Origin: Promethearchaeota archaeon
GTDB lineage: Archaea; Asgardarchaeota; Lokiarchaeia; Sigynarchaeales; SOKP01
Assembly (NCBI GenBank): GCA_004524515.1
Contig: SDNV01000036.1
Coordinates: 1-23,188, forward strand
Reading direction: 5' to 3'
DNA: 23,188 nt
A program made the translations under genes and the position numbers. This document shows, piece by piece, positions 1 to 7,837 of this stretch; position 1 is the stretch's first letter; each line of letters starts with the position of its first letter. The notes under the pieces were generated by a model that saw only the letters and a program-made list of their open reading frames with translations, did not search any database and was not told where the DNA came from.

Positions 1-2
1 AA

Positions 3-413
3 CATTACTGCAAAATACATGATCAAGAGATACCCGACTCTATTGGAGAAATCGCAAGAACTGTTTACGAAAGTATATCCTTTAATTATAGGAGAGCAGT
101 GTTAAATTTAGAAGATATTTTGGAAAAAAAAATTAAAATACTCCATATTATTGGAGGAGGTAGCAGAGATGGATTGCTAAATCAGTTTACGGCTAACGCT
201 TTAAATATACCCGTCATGGCTGGCCCAGCTGAAGCTACTGCGGTTGGAAACCTTCTTGTTCAGGCACTATCTTTGGGTGAAATTAAAAATCTGGATGAAT
301 TAAAAATGATTATAAGAAATTCTTTTCAAATTAAAGAATATCTTCCGAACAATGTAGAAGAATGGAATAAAAATTATAAAGTATTTTTGGAAAAAACGTC
401 ATTAAAATCTTAG
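3..413 (+). CDS. rhaB: Rhamnulokinase, C-terminal part (cut by window edge)
   Basis: The reading frame is open from base 3 and has no start in the window; an internal GTG at 99 is not the true start. About 136 residues are visible. They match the C-terminal ATPase lobe of FGGY-family L-rhamnulokinase: an H-Y-C stretch followed by IPDSIGEIARTVYESI, then the nucleotide-binding glycine loop LHIIGGGSRDGLLNQFTA, then the PAEATAVGNLLVQA helix near the C-terminus. The family phosphorylates L-rhamnulose to L-rhamnulose-1-phosphate in the cytoplasm, using ATP. L-rhamnose isomerase follows 53 nt downstream on the same strand, which strongly supports rhamnulokinase over glycerol or xylulose kinase. The rest of the gene, and perhaps the aldolase and a transporter, should lie to the left. 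Confidence 0.9.
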   Translation, partial: HYCKIHDQEIPDSIGEIARTVYESISFNYRRAVLNLEDILEKKIKILHIIGGGSRDGLLNQFTANALNIPVMAGPAEATAVGNLLVQALSLGEIKNLDELKMIIRNSFQIKEYLPNNVEEWNKNYKVFLEKTSLKS

Positions 414-466
414 ATTAAATTATTTTTTGTAAAAAAAAAAATAAAAAAGATGAAAGAGGTAAATTT

Positions 467-1732
467 ATGGAAGAAATTATTGAAAAATCATATAAACTTG
501 CTGAGAAAAGATATTTAGAATTTGATATAAATACTGAGGAGATTATAAACAAATTAAAAAAAATCTCGCTGTCTATTCATTGTTGGCAAGGGGATGATGT
601 TGGTGGTTTTGAAAGGCCCGATGCAGAATTATCTGGAGGGGGTATTGTCGCAACTGGAAATTATTTGGGTAAGGCTAGAACCATAGATGAACTACAGCAA
701 GACCTTGAGAAAGCCATTTCTTTAATTCCTGGTGAAAACCATCGTGTGAATTTGCATTCGATCTATGGTAATTTTGGAGGGAAATTTATAGAAAGAGATC
801 ATTATATTCCAGAATATTATCAAGAGTGGATTGATTGGGCTAAAAAAAATAAATTAAAAATTGATTTTAATTCTTCTCTTTTTTCCCATCCAAATGCCGA
901 TAGTGGGTATACTTTAAGTAATAAGTCAAAAGAGATTAGAGAATTTTGGATTGAGCATGTAAAATGTTGTAGAGAAATTAGCGCAGAAATAGGAAAACAA
1001 TTGAGTGATCCCTGTATTCATAATATATGGATTCCCGACGGATCCAAGGATATCCCTGTTGATCGCATGGGACATAGGGAGTTATTAAAAGAATCTCTTG
1101 ATGAAATTTTAGAAAAAAAATATTCAAGCTCAATGATGAAAGATTCTTTAGAAGGAAAACTTTTTGGTATCGGTAGTGAAGCTTTTGTGGTGGGAAGCCA
1201 TGATTTTTATTTGTGTTATGTTATTGCTAATAATATGATGTTAACCATTGACACTGGTCATTTTCACCCTACAGAATCAATTGCAGATAAGATCTCAGCA
1301 ATTATGCCATTTATTCCGGAATTGATGCTTCATATTAGTAGAGGATTAAGATGGGACAGTGATCATGTGGTTATTGTCAGCAATGAAATAATTCAGTTAT
1401 TTGAGGAAGTAGTAAGAAGTCAAGCCATGGAACGGATTCATTTAGCTTTGGATTTTTTTGATGCGTCCATTAATCGCATCGGTGCATGGGTTATAGGCGC
1501 TAGAGCAGTTCAAAAAGCATTATTATATGCTCTATTGCAGCCAATAAATATTTTAAAAGAATATGAAGAAAAAGGTAAATATTTCCAACGCTTAGCACTT
1601 CTAGAAGAAATGAAAACCCTGCCGTTTGGAGCAGTTTGGGATTATTTCTGCGTAAAAAACAATGTTCCACTAGGAATGGACTGGATAAAAGATATTGAAA
1701 AATATGAAGAAAACGTATTAAAAAGAAGATAG
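467..1732 (+). CDS. rhaA: L-rhamnose isomerase
   Basis: A 421-residue protein of full family length. L-rhamnose isomerase (EC 5.3.1.14) converts L-rhamnose to L-rhamnulose with divalent metals. The family hallmark SIHCWQGDDVGGFE lies near residues 36-49. Metal ligands known from the E. coli enzyme can all be placed: E229, D262, H265 (in DTGHFHPTE), H289, D297 and D299 (in RWDSDH) and D329 (in LDFFDASINRI). The stretch IWIPDGSKDIPVDR is also conserved. A GAGGT ribosome-binding site at 456-460 sits 6 nt before the ATG, which fixes the start. It is 53 nt downstream of the rhamnulokinase, so the two are probably cotranscribed. Nothing looks degenerate. The family call is secure; the archaeal setting is what is uncommon. 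Confidence 0.96.
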   Translation: MEEIIEKSYKLAEKRYLEFDINTEEIINKLKKISLSIHCWQGDDVGGFERPDAELSGGGIVATGNYLGKARTIDELQQDLEKAISLIPGENHRVNLHSIYGNFGGKFIERDHYIPEYYQEWIDWAKKNKLKIDFNSSLFSHPNADSGYTLSNKSKEIREFWIEHVKCCREISAEIGKQLSDPCIHNIWIPDGSKDIPVDRMGHRELLKESLDEILEKKYSSSMMKDSLEGKLFGIGSEAFVVGSHDFYLCYVIANNMMLTIDTGHFHPTESIADKISAIMPFIPELMLHISRGLRWDSDHVVIVSNEIIQLFEEVVRSQAMERIHLALDFFDASINRIGAWVIGARAVQKALLYALLQPINILKEYEEKGKYFQRLALLEEMKTLPFGAVWDYFCVKNNVPLGMDWIKDIEKYEENVLKRR

Positions 1733-1811
1733 AGATTTAAAAGATTTACATTTTTGTAGAAGCAAATCCGATATTTTTAGTTGTATTTATCTTATTGAAA
1801 GAAAGGTAAAA

Positions 1812-2808
1812 TCAATTGAATCGATTAATCAGCTCCGGTTGTGCTATTTGTAAATTCATAGGGGGCAATCCAGATAAGATAGCTTCCATATCATCGGTGA
1901 CCATGCGACCAATATTTTGAAGCGCTTGTAAGGCAGATCCCGCAAGATGTGGGGTGAAAATTATATTTTTAGCCTTTCGAACGGGATGATCCTTAGGTAA
2001 TGGTTCTACGGGAAAAACATCTACAGCAGCTTTAAATCTATTCTCATTGGTAAATTCTATAAGAGCATCAAAATCGATTAGATGAGCACGACTTAGAAGA
2101 ATCAGAATAGAGTCGCTTCGAATTTTTTGCAACATCGTACGTGAGAGGAGGGCTTCATTTTCAGCGGAGGGTATAGCTAAAACAAAAATAAATTTGGATG
2201 TTTCTAAAAGAGTTTCTAAAGTGACTGAAGATACTCCTTGTTTCTTGAGGTAACTACTTGGAAGCCATGGATCATATGCTTGGATTGCATCGAAAGGGAT
2301 CGAGCAATGGTTTTAGTGATCGGGCGAGATTACCGTATCCGATTATTCCTACGAGTTGATCATATAAACTTGACACATGCGGATGATGCCATTTTTCCGA
2401 TCCTGCTCTTATGGCACGGTCTGCTTCCACAATATCGCGTGCAGCTGAGATTGCAAGTCCCAATCCCATCTCTGCCACCATTGGTGCGAAGGCAGGCGCA
2501 CAACTTAACACGCGGATTTTTCTTTGGAAGCAGGTGTCATAATCAAGTACTTTTGGGGATGGATGTTGTCCTCCTACTTCAATAATCGCTTTTAGATTGG
2601 GTGCATTTTGCTTGTCGACCGAACCATATCGCCAGAAACCTGTTACGATAATAGAGGCTTCCTTTTTAGCAATTTTCCACTCTTTTTTCGGCATCTTCTC
2701 ATCCTTACCCCAAATGATTTTGACTAAACTTTTCAGTCGTTCTAAATCTTCCGGATAAAAAAGCGTATCTATCGTTCGGAAATAAGGATCTAACAGTATT
2801 TTTTCCAT
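1812..2808 (-). pseudogene. D-2-hydroxyacid dehydrogenase, split by a frameshift
   Basis: Two minus-strand reading frames together make one NAD-dependent D-2-hydroxyacid (phosphoglycerate-type) dehydrogenase of about 331 residues. The upstream piece (2808 to 2272) has the substrate domain and the Rossmann glycine motif GIIGYGNLARSL, then runs off frame at ...PFRCNPSI-stop. The downstream frame is open well beyond its first ATG at 2135. It reads IQAYDPWLP directly after the break, then SRAHLID (catalytic Arg), DVFPVEPLP (catalytic Glu region) and TPHLAGS (catalytic His). The joined span of 997 nt is one base more than a multiple of three, so a single extra base near 2283-2292 explains the break. 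Active-site motifs are otherwise intact, so this is either a young pseudogene or a sequencing error. It lies about 20 nt beyond a truncated membrane-protein remnant on the same strand. The substrate cannot be told. Confidence 0.85.
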
Positions 2809-2827
2809 AATTTTTTTTACTTATCCT

Positions 2828-3076
2828 TTATATATCTTTTATGAATAGTTTTTTAATAAAATTCGGGGCTACGAAACCTATATAAAAACAAACGGCACCT
2901 ATAATGTTAACGACTCGGGCAATTACGATTAAAAAGGACCCAGTAATAATTATTGCCTCAAGAAACACACTCACAAATATAAAAATAAGACCCAAAAAAA
3001 GAAATTTCCCTTTTAAAATAGTCAATTTATTCTCGGACCTAAGACAGTTAAAAACAAATAATAATCCTGTTATCAT
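2828..3076 (-). pseudogene. 3' remnant of a 7-TM membrane-protein gene
   Basis: The 82-residue frame is hydrophobic, with two likely membrane segments. It aligns along its length with the last third of the intact 244-residue membrane protein at 10085-10819. Shared features include ITG near the start, LKGK before the sixth helix, a VxFE or VFLE motif in that helix, and the ending YIGFV-P-IK-IKD. In the minus direction the frame is closed by a stop at 3101-3103. Only about 240 nt remain before the ADH promoter, too little for the missing 160 residues. I read it as a truncated gene copy. It could still be expressed as a small two-TM protein from the ATG at 3076. It lies just upstream of, and on the same strand as, the frameshifted dehydrogenase. 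Confidence 0.65.
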
Positions 3077-3209
3077 ATCGTAACCATTATTTTTTTTACA
3101 TTAGCATGAAATTAATGAAAGCGTAAAATAGAGGATATTTTACTATTTATTACCATTGATTATTTAGAATATAAATTATTCCTTTTTTAAAAATTCTAAA
3201 ATAACACCA

Positions 3210-3243
3210 TTAATCAATTATTTTTAAATTGGTTCTTGATTAA
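3210..3243. repeat. Inverted repeat upstream of the ADH promoter
   Basis: The arms TTAATCAA (3210-3217) and TTGATTAA (3236-3243) are perfect inverted repeats separated by 18 nt. They lie about 40 nt upstream of the ADH TATA box. The sequence around them is very AT-rich, so chance is possible; an upstream regulator site is the other reading. Confidence 0.25.
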
Positions 3244-3282
3244 CAAAATAATTTGTCAGAATGATTAATGATCATAAGATAT

Positions 3283-3304
3283 ATTTATAAGGCTTTCGAA
3301 CATT
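3283..3304 (+). promoter_or_regulatory. ADH/AOR promoter: TATA box plus TTTCGAA operator-like element
   Basis: ATTTATAA (3283-3290) is a good archaeal TATA box. Transcription would start near 3313, about 30 nt before the ADH ATG. Two bases later comes CTTTCGAACATT (3293-3304), placed between TATA box and start site, where a bound repressor would block transcription. The same TATA-N2-CTTTCGAACATT arrangement occurs on the minus strand at 12280-12259, with 20 of 22 bases identical. This suggests a shared regulator. Confidence 0.6.
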
Positions 3305-3345
3305 AAATTAAAATATAAATAATACAATTTTTCGGAGGAATTTAG

Positions 3346-4653
3346 ATGGTAAAATTCTGGTTTGATAATTTCTTAGTTAAAAAACTAGGATATGCGATGA
3401 CGAATGCTGATCTAGTGCGAGGTGTGGCACGTAGATTTGATATTCCTATTATGATTGTTGGACCTAATGTATTTCCCGACAGAGTGGGTATCTTTCCCGA
3501 TCATATTGATGAAATTGCTGCCCGATGTCCTAAAAAGCGAGGGTTTATCGTTACTGATAAGTTTTGTGTAAGATATATCAAAAAAATTATAGACTGTTTT
3601 GAGAAACGACATAATTTTATCTTTGAAATCTATGACAAAATTTTGCCAGAGTGCCCTACAGAAAACATTATAGAATGCGGAAAGGCTATGAGTCAATTTG
3701 AGCCAGATGTAATATTTGCAGTGGGAGGCGGATCGGTAATTGATGGAGCAAAATTATCGTGGATATTTTATGAAAAACCAGATTTCAATGTTTTTGAAGA
3801 ATTTGATGTATTTACAACTCTCAATTTAAGAAAAAAGGCGTTTTTAATAGCAATACCTACAACTAGTGGTACAGGGTCTGAAACTACTGCAGCAGCTATC
3901 TTTAAAGTAGATTTGGGTGAGGGAAAACATATGAAAGCTCCAATTGCAAGCCCTGAATTGAAACCTGATTATGCATTATTAGATCCAACATTAACTTATG
4001 ATATGCCTCCAAAATTAACTGCAGGTACTGGTCTTGATGCATTAGCTCATGCCATTTTTGGAATAGTGGGTCCAGGTAGCAATGATTTTTCAGACGCTCT
4101 TGGCTTGCAAGCTATTAAAATGATATTCAAATATTTACCAAGAGCGTTTCGAAATGGAAAAGACAGGGAGGCTCGTTTAAAGATGATTACGGCAGCTTCA
4201 TTAGCAGGTATATGTTTTGACCGTGGTGGCTCCACAGGTATTAATCATTCCATGGGTCATCAACTTGGAGCAATGTTCAAAATACATCACGGCATAGCAG
4301 TTGGGCTTTTTATTACCTATGGTCTGCAATTTTATTATCCTCTAACAACCAAATATTTGGATATTTGTGAAGCATTAAACATTCGAGACGACATTTCAAA
4401 TGAGCAAAGTCTTAAGAATTTGTGTGATAAAGTAAACCAGCTTCTCAAAGAACTAGATCTTCCTACGGATTTAAAGGGGTTGGGGATAAGTAGAACCGAT
4501 TTTGAAGAGAAACTCACAGAACTTGCAGAAAATACTTTAAATGATCCTACATCCTTTACAAGTCCGGTTCCTTTAGATCTTGAGACATATAAGTTGCTTT
4601 ATTCATATGCATTCGATGGTAAAGATGTTCCGTTGGATTTAATATTACAATAA
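3346..4653 (+). CDS. Iron-containing alcohol dehydrogenase
   Basis: A 435-residue group III (Fe-dependent) alcohol dehydrogenase, cytoplasmic. It interconverts an alcohol and an aldehyde or ketone with NAD(P)H. The nucleotide-binding motif GGGSVIDGAK spans 127-136 and PTTSGTGSE spans 171-179. Likely metal ligands are D231 and H235 (DALAH), H305 (SMGHQLGA) and H315 (IHHGIAVG). It is longer than the usual 380-400 residues because of an N-terminal extension of about 35 residues. A strong ribosome-binding site GGAGG (3334-3338) sits 7 nt before the ATG. The gene is followed 16 nt later by an aldehyde:ferredoxin oxidoreductase, so the pair probably handles one alcohol-aldehyde-acid series. Rhamnose genes nearby make lactaldehyde (a FucO-like role) one candidate substrate, but the sequence does not prove it. 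Confidence 0.92.
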   Translation: MVKFWFDNFLVKKLGYAMTNADLVRGVARRFDIPIMIVGPNVFPDRVGIFPDHIDEIAARCPKKRGFIVTDKFCVRYIKKIIDCFEKRHNFIFEIYDKILPECPTENIIECGKAMSQFEPDVIFAVGGGSVIDGAKLSWIFYEKPDFNVFEEFDVFTTLNLRKKAFLIAIPTTSGTGSETTAAAIFKVDLGEGKHMKAPIASPELKPDYALLDPTLTYDMPPKLTAGTGLDALAHAIFGIVGPGSNDFSDALGLQAIKMIFKYLPRAFRNGKDREARLKMITAASLAGICFDRGGSTGINHSMGHQLGAMFKIHHGIAVGLFITYGLQFYYPLTTKYLDICEALNIRDDISNEQSLKNLCDKVNQLLKELDLPTDLKGLGISRTDFEEKLTELAENTLNDPTSFTSPVPLDLETYKLLYSYAFDGKDVPLDLILQ

Positions 4654-4657
4654 AAAA

Positions 4658-4663
4658 GGAGGG
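4658..4663 (+). promoter_or_regulatory. Strong ribosome-binding site for the AOR gene
   Basis: GGAGGG lies in the 16-nt gap after the ADH stop codon and 6 nt before the AOR ATG at 4670. It supports both the chosen start and translation from a polycistronic ADH-AOR message. Confidence 0.75.
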
Positions 4664-4669
4664 AAGAAG

Positions 4670-6502
4670 ATGTTTGGATATCAAGGTAAATTTTTAAAGG
4701 TTGATTTAGGTGCAAGTACATTCAGCGATATAATCCTAAATCCTGATGATTTGCGAAAATATTTAGGAGGCGCAAGCTTAGCAGCAAAAATGATTTATCC
4801 TTATATTAGCTTTAATTTGGATCCATTCTCCCCGGATAATCCTCTTATCTTTGCTATTGGCCCTTTGACGGGGTCAGGATTTCCAATGGTCAGTAGATCT
4901 GCTATATGCGGGATATCTCCTTTAACTGGATTATGGGGAGAGGCTACAACAGGTGGTATTTTTCCTATAAGATTAAAATCTGCAGGATACGATGGGATAT
5001 TTATTACAGGAAAAGCTGATAATCCTGTATATCTCTATATAAATAATGGAATAGCAGAAATAAAAGATTCATCTCAGATATGGGGTGCTAATGCTTATAA
5101 GACTCAAGAGATAATTAAAAAAGAGTTGGAAGGAATCAAAGTTTCAGTATCTTGCATTGGAGAGGCGGGTGAGAAATTAAGCAATGTGGCGTGTGTGATG
5201 AATGATGAGGGAAGAGCAGCAGGACGTTGTGGATTAGGTGCGCTTATGGGTTCTAAAAATCTTAAGGCTGTAGCCGTGGCTGGGAACAAAACTGTTGATT
5301 TTGCAGAAAGAGAACAGGTTTTAAAAATAGCTAAAGAGCTCATGGCAGATTTACGTAAAGATCCCGGAACAATCGCTATGAGAGAATTTGGTACTAATCA
5401 ATGGATAGATGCTGGAATGTATATGGCTGATGTCCCCACCAAATATTTCTCAAAGAGTATCTTTCCCGCAAAACTTCTGAGTGCTATAACTTTCAGGGAA
5501 GAATATAGTATGGAAAATTATGCCTGTTCTGGTTGTCCTATTGGATGTGGTCGCACTATAAAAAATTTCGGTGATGAGGGTATAACCATTGATGGTCCAG
5601 AATATGAGACAGTTGCGGCTTTTGGACCTTTGTGCATGAACTTTGATAAAGATGTTATTATAAAAGCCAATCATTTATGCAATAAACACGGAATAGATAC
5701 AATTTCAACGGGTGTAATTATAGCCTTTTCCATGTATCTCTATGAAAATGGGATTCTTACAAGAGATACCGCAGGAATGGAAATAAAATGGGGCGATGGC
5801 AACGCGATTTTAAAATTAATTGATCTGATTGTTAAAAAAGAAGGCATTGGTAAAATATTAGCTAAGGGTACAAAAAAAATGGCTGAAGAATTTGGTGTGA
5901 ATATTGAAGATGCGGCACAGGTGAAGGGGTTGGAAATTCCAATGCACGATGCTCGAGCTTTTCATGCTATGGCTCTAATTTATGCAACTGGCCCTCGAGG
6001 AGCATGTCATTGCAAAGGGGATTATTACCTTATAGACTTTTTCTCACCGGGTATTCAAGAATACAAAATTTCTATGGGAGAGAGATTCAAATCTAAAGGC
6101 AAAGCAATAAAGGTTGCCAAACTGCAGAGTTATCGAGAAATGTTTGACGCTTTAACACTATGTAAATTTTCACCTCTCAGTCCTACAATAATATGCAACT
6201 TCTTGAGTAAAGTAACCGGATGGGATTTTACCCCTGACGAACTTCTTGAAGCAGGAGATCGTTCTATTAATTTAAAGAGGGCTATAAATTTTAAATTAGG
6301 TATGACAAGAGAAAGTGATAAATTGCCCAAAATTGCTACAACAGCCTTAGCAGAGGGAACTTCAAAGGGACAAGAACCAGATCTGGATGTGATGCTTAAA
6401 AAATACTATAAATATAGGGATTGGGATTGGAAAACAGGAAAACCAAGTAAACAAAAACTCATAGAGCTCGGATTAGATAAAATAGCGAACGATTTATGGT
6501 AA
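4670..6502 (+). CDS. Aldehyde:ferredoxin oxidoreductase (tungstopterin type)
   Basis: A 610-residue protein of full AOR-family length. AOR oxidises aldehydes to carboxylic acids and passes electrons to ferredoxin, using a bis-pterin tungsten cofactor and one [4Fe-4S] cluster. Cluster ligands are C286, C289 and C293 (ACSGCPIGC) plus C498 (LTLCKF), almost the same numbering as the Pyrococcus furiosus enzyme. E313 and H447 correspond to its active-site Glu and His. The pterin-binding stretches GPLTGSGFPMVSRSA and GRAAGRCGLGALMGSKNLKA are present. No signal peptide is seen, so it is cytoplasmic. It sits 16 nt behind the alcohol dehydrogenase, forming an alcohol-to-acid (or reverse) pair that also yields reduced ferredoxin. 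Substrate class is unknown; formaldehyde-, glyceraldehyde- or broad-specificity AOR are all possible. Confidence 0.95.
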   Translation: MFGYQGKFLKVDLGASTFSDIILNPDDLRKYLGGASLAAKMIYPYISFNLDPFSPDNPLIFAIGPLTGSGFPMVSRSAICGISPLTGLWGEATTGGIFPIRLKSAGYDGIFITGKADNPVYLYINNGIAEIKDSSQIWGANAYKTQEIIKKELEGIKVSVSCIGEAGEKLSNVACVMNDEGRAAGRCGLGALMGSKNLKAVAVAGNKTVDFAEREQVLKIAKELMADLRKDPGTIAMREFGTNQWIDAGMYMADVPTKYFSKSIFPAKLLSAITFREEYSMENYACSGCPIGCGRTIKNFGDEGITIDGPEYETVAAFGPLCMNFDKDVIIKANHLCNKHGIDTISTGVIIAFSMYLYENGILTRDTAGMEIKWGDGNAILKLIDLIVKKEGIGKILAKGTKKMAEEFGVNIEDAAQVKGLEIPMHDARAFHAMALIYATGPRGACHCKGDYYLIDFFSPGIQEYKISMGERFKSKGKAIKVAKLQSYREMFDALTLCKFSPLSPTIICNFLSKVTGWDFTPDELLEAGDRSINLKRAINFKLGMTRESDKLPKIATTALAEGTSKGQEPDLDVMLKKYYKYRDWDWKTGKPSKQKLIELGLDKIANDLW

Positions 6503-6572
6503 TATATATTTTGATTTTATTTTTTAATTTAATATTTTAAATTTCTGTTTGAATCTTAAGGATGAATAATTT

Positions 6573-7760
6573 ATGAATTCTATTGAAAGAGTGAGAGCTG
6601 CACTAAAATTTAAGCGACCTGATAAAGTCCCCTTTTTTCAATTTCCGGGAAAAAGTGATATAATTATTATTCCAAGAACTCCCTCTCATCATTGGCATCC
6701 GGGTCATAATGAAAAAGAAAAAGGATTGTTTCCCTATATGGCTATTCCTGAAATTATGAAGTTAGGTTTTTGGAAATGGCAAAAACCAGAATGGGCAAAA
6801 GGACCTAAATATAAAAATTGGATGGAACTTCCTAGGAAATCTATAGATGAATGGGGTGTTATATGGGATCACAGTGAATTGGACACCGTAGGTCATCCTT
6901 ATAAATCACCTCTCAGCGATTATACGCAAATGGAAGAATATTTCGCAGAACATACTCCAAATTCAGACGAAAAGGAAATATTCGAACCATTCATTAAGTT
7001 ATATGACAAATTTGCCAAAAATTGCTATCGAATATGTCTAGCTGGTTATGGTCCTTTCACATTAGCCACTTTAATAAGAGGATTTTCACAACTTTTAATT
7101 GATCATCGCAAGTATAAAAGCCAAGTGAAAAAGTTATTAGAGCATAGTACAAATTATCACGTAAATCTAGTAAAAATGTACGTGAAACACGGGGCTAAAC
7201 CTCATGGATTTATTATATATGACGATTTAGGTGAACAGAATGGACCTTTTGTGGGACCTAAAATGTTTGAGGAATTTTACAAACCATTATATAAGAGATT
7301 TTTCGATACGGTTCACAATTTAGGGTGTGATATGCATATGCATTGTTGCGGAAAAATCGACCCTATTTTACCTATTTTAATTGACTGTGGATTGGATGCA
7401 GTTCAATTAGATAGCCCTAGAATGACGGGTTATCCTGCGTTAAACCAGTTTAGAGGCAAGTTAATGATGTGGGGATGTGTTAACATCCAATCTATTTATC
7501 CCAATGGAACACCAGAAGAATGTGAAAGGGAAGTATGGCACATGATTCGCAATCTAGGCACACAAGAAGGGGGTTTTGGAGGATGGTTATATCCTTCGCC
7601 CTCTCAAATTAGAGTTCCTAAAGAAAATGTGGATGCCTTTTTAAATGGTCTTCGGAAGTATGGGAACTATTCGAATATTCCCGCTCATTGGTGGACTTAT
7701 CCTCTATCACCAGAATGGAGAGATAATGAAGTACCCCCTACACCTCCAGTTAAAATATAG
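6573..7760 (+). CDS. URO-D-superfamily protein, methyltransferase-like (copy 1)
   Basis: A 395-residue protein of the uroporphyrinogen-decarboxylase fold. It lacks the RQAGRY-type N-terminus of heme-pathway UroD. Instead it has H257-C-C259-G (HCCGKI) and a later G-C302-V-N, positioned like the His-x-Cys...Cys zinc site of corrinoid-dependent methyltransferases (MtaA, MtbA, CmuA). DDLGEQ at 217-222 followed by GPFVGPKMFEEFYKPLYK is typical of this branch. Methyl transfer from a corrinoid protein to a thiol is therefore likely, but no corrinoid protein lies in the window. AAGGA (6558-6562) precedes the ATG by 10 nt. It starts 70 nt after the AOR gene and is followed by a paralogue with the same N-terminal motif MNSIERV. 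Confidence 0.85.
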   Translation: MNSIERVRAALKFKRPDKVPFFQFPGKSDIIIIPRTPSHHWHPGHNEKEKGLFPYMAIPEIMKLGFWKWQKPEWAKGPKYKNWMELPRKSIDEWGVIWDHSELDTVGHPYKSPLSDYTQMEEYFAEHTPNSDEKEIFEPFIKLYDKFAKNCYRICLAGYGPFTLATLIRGFSQLLIDHRKYKSQVKKLLEHSTNYHVNLVKMYVKHGAKPHGFIIYDDLGEQNGPFVGPKMFEEFYKPLYKRFFDTVHNLGCDMHMHCCGKIDPILPILIDCGLDAVQLDSPRMTGYPALNQFRGKLMMWGCVNIQSIYPNGTPEECEREVWHMIRNLGTQEGGFGGWLYPSPSQIRVPKENVDAFLNGLRKYGNYSNIPAHWWTYPLSPEWRDNEVPPTPPVKI

Positions 7761-7824
7761 TAAATAATTAAATACAAATATGACAGAAGCAGAAAGAAAT
7801 TAGAGATTATTAAAGAAAAATTTT
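7761..7824 (+). repeat. Conserved 3' flank of the URO-D paralogues, copy A
   Basis: The 64 nt right after the stop codon of copy 1 match 9032-9095, after copy 2, at 57 of 64 positions with no gap. One run of 23 identical bases (7785-7807) is polypurine-rich. The flank is more alike than the coding ends of the two genes, which I judge about 70-75% identical at the DNA level. Confidence 0.8.
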
Positions 7825-7837
7825 CAATAAGTTTAAA

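Noticed and set aside
2238..2585. 115-residue plus-strand reading frame
   Set aside because: It lies antisense to the dehydrogenase pseudogene, whose protein matches a known family through its Rossmann and active-site motifs; the plus-strand product has no recognisable feature.
4148..4153. Further TTCGAA-containing sites inside genes (for example near 4150, 7669, 8527 and 13684)
   Set aside because: They lie within coding sequence, lack the neighbouring TATA box and do not share the longer CTTTCGAACATT core.
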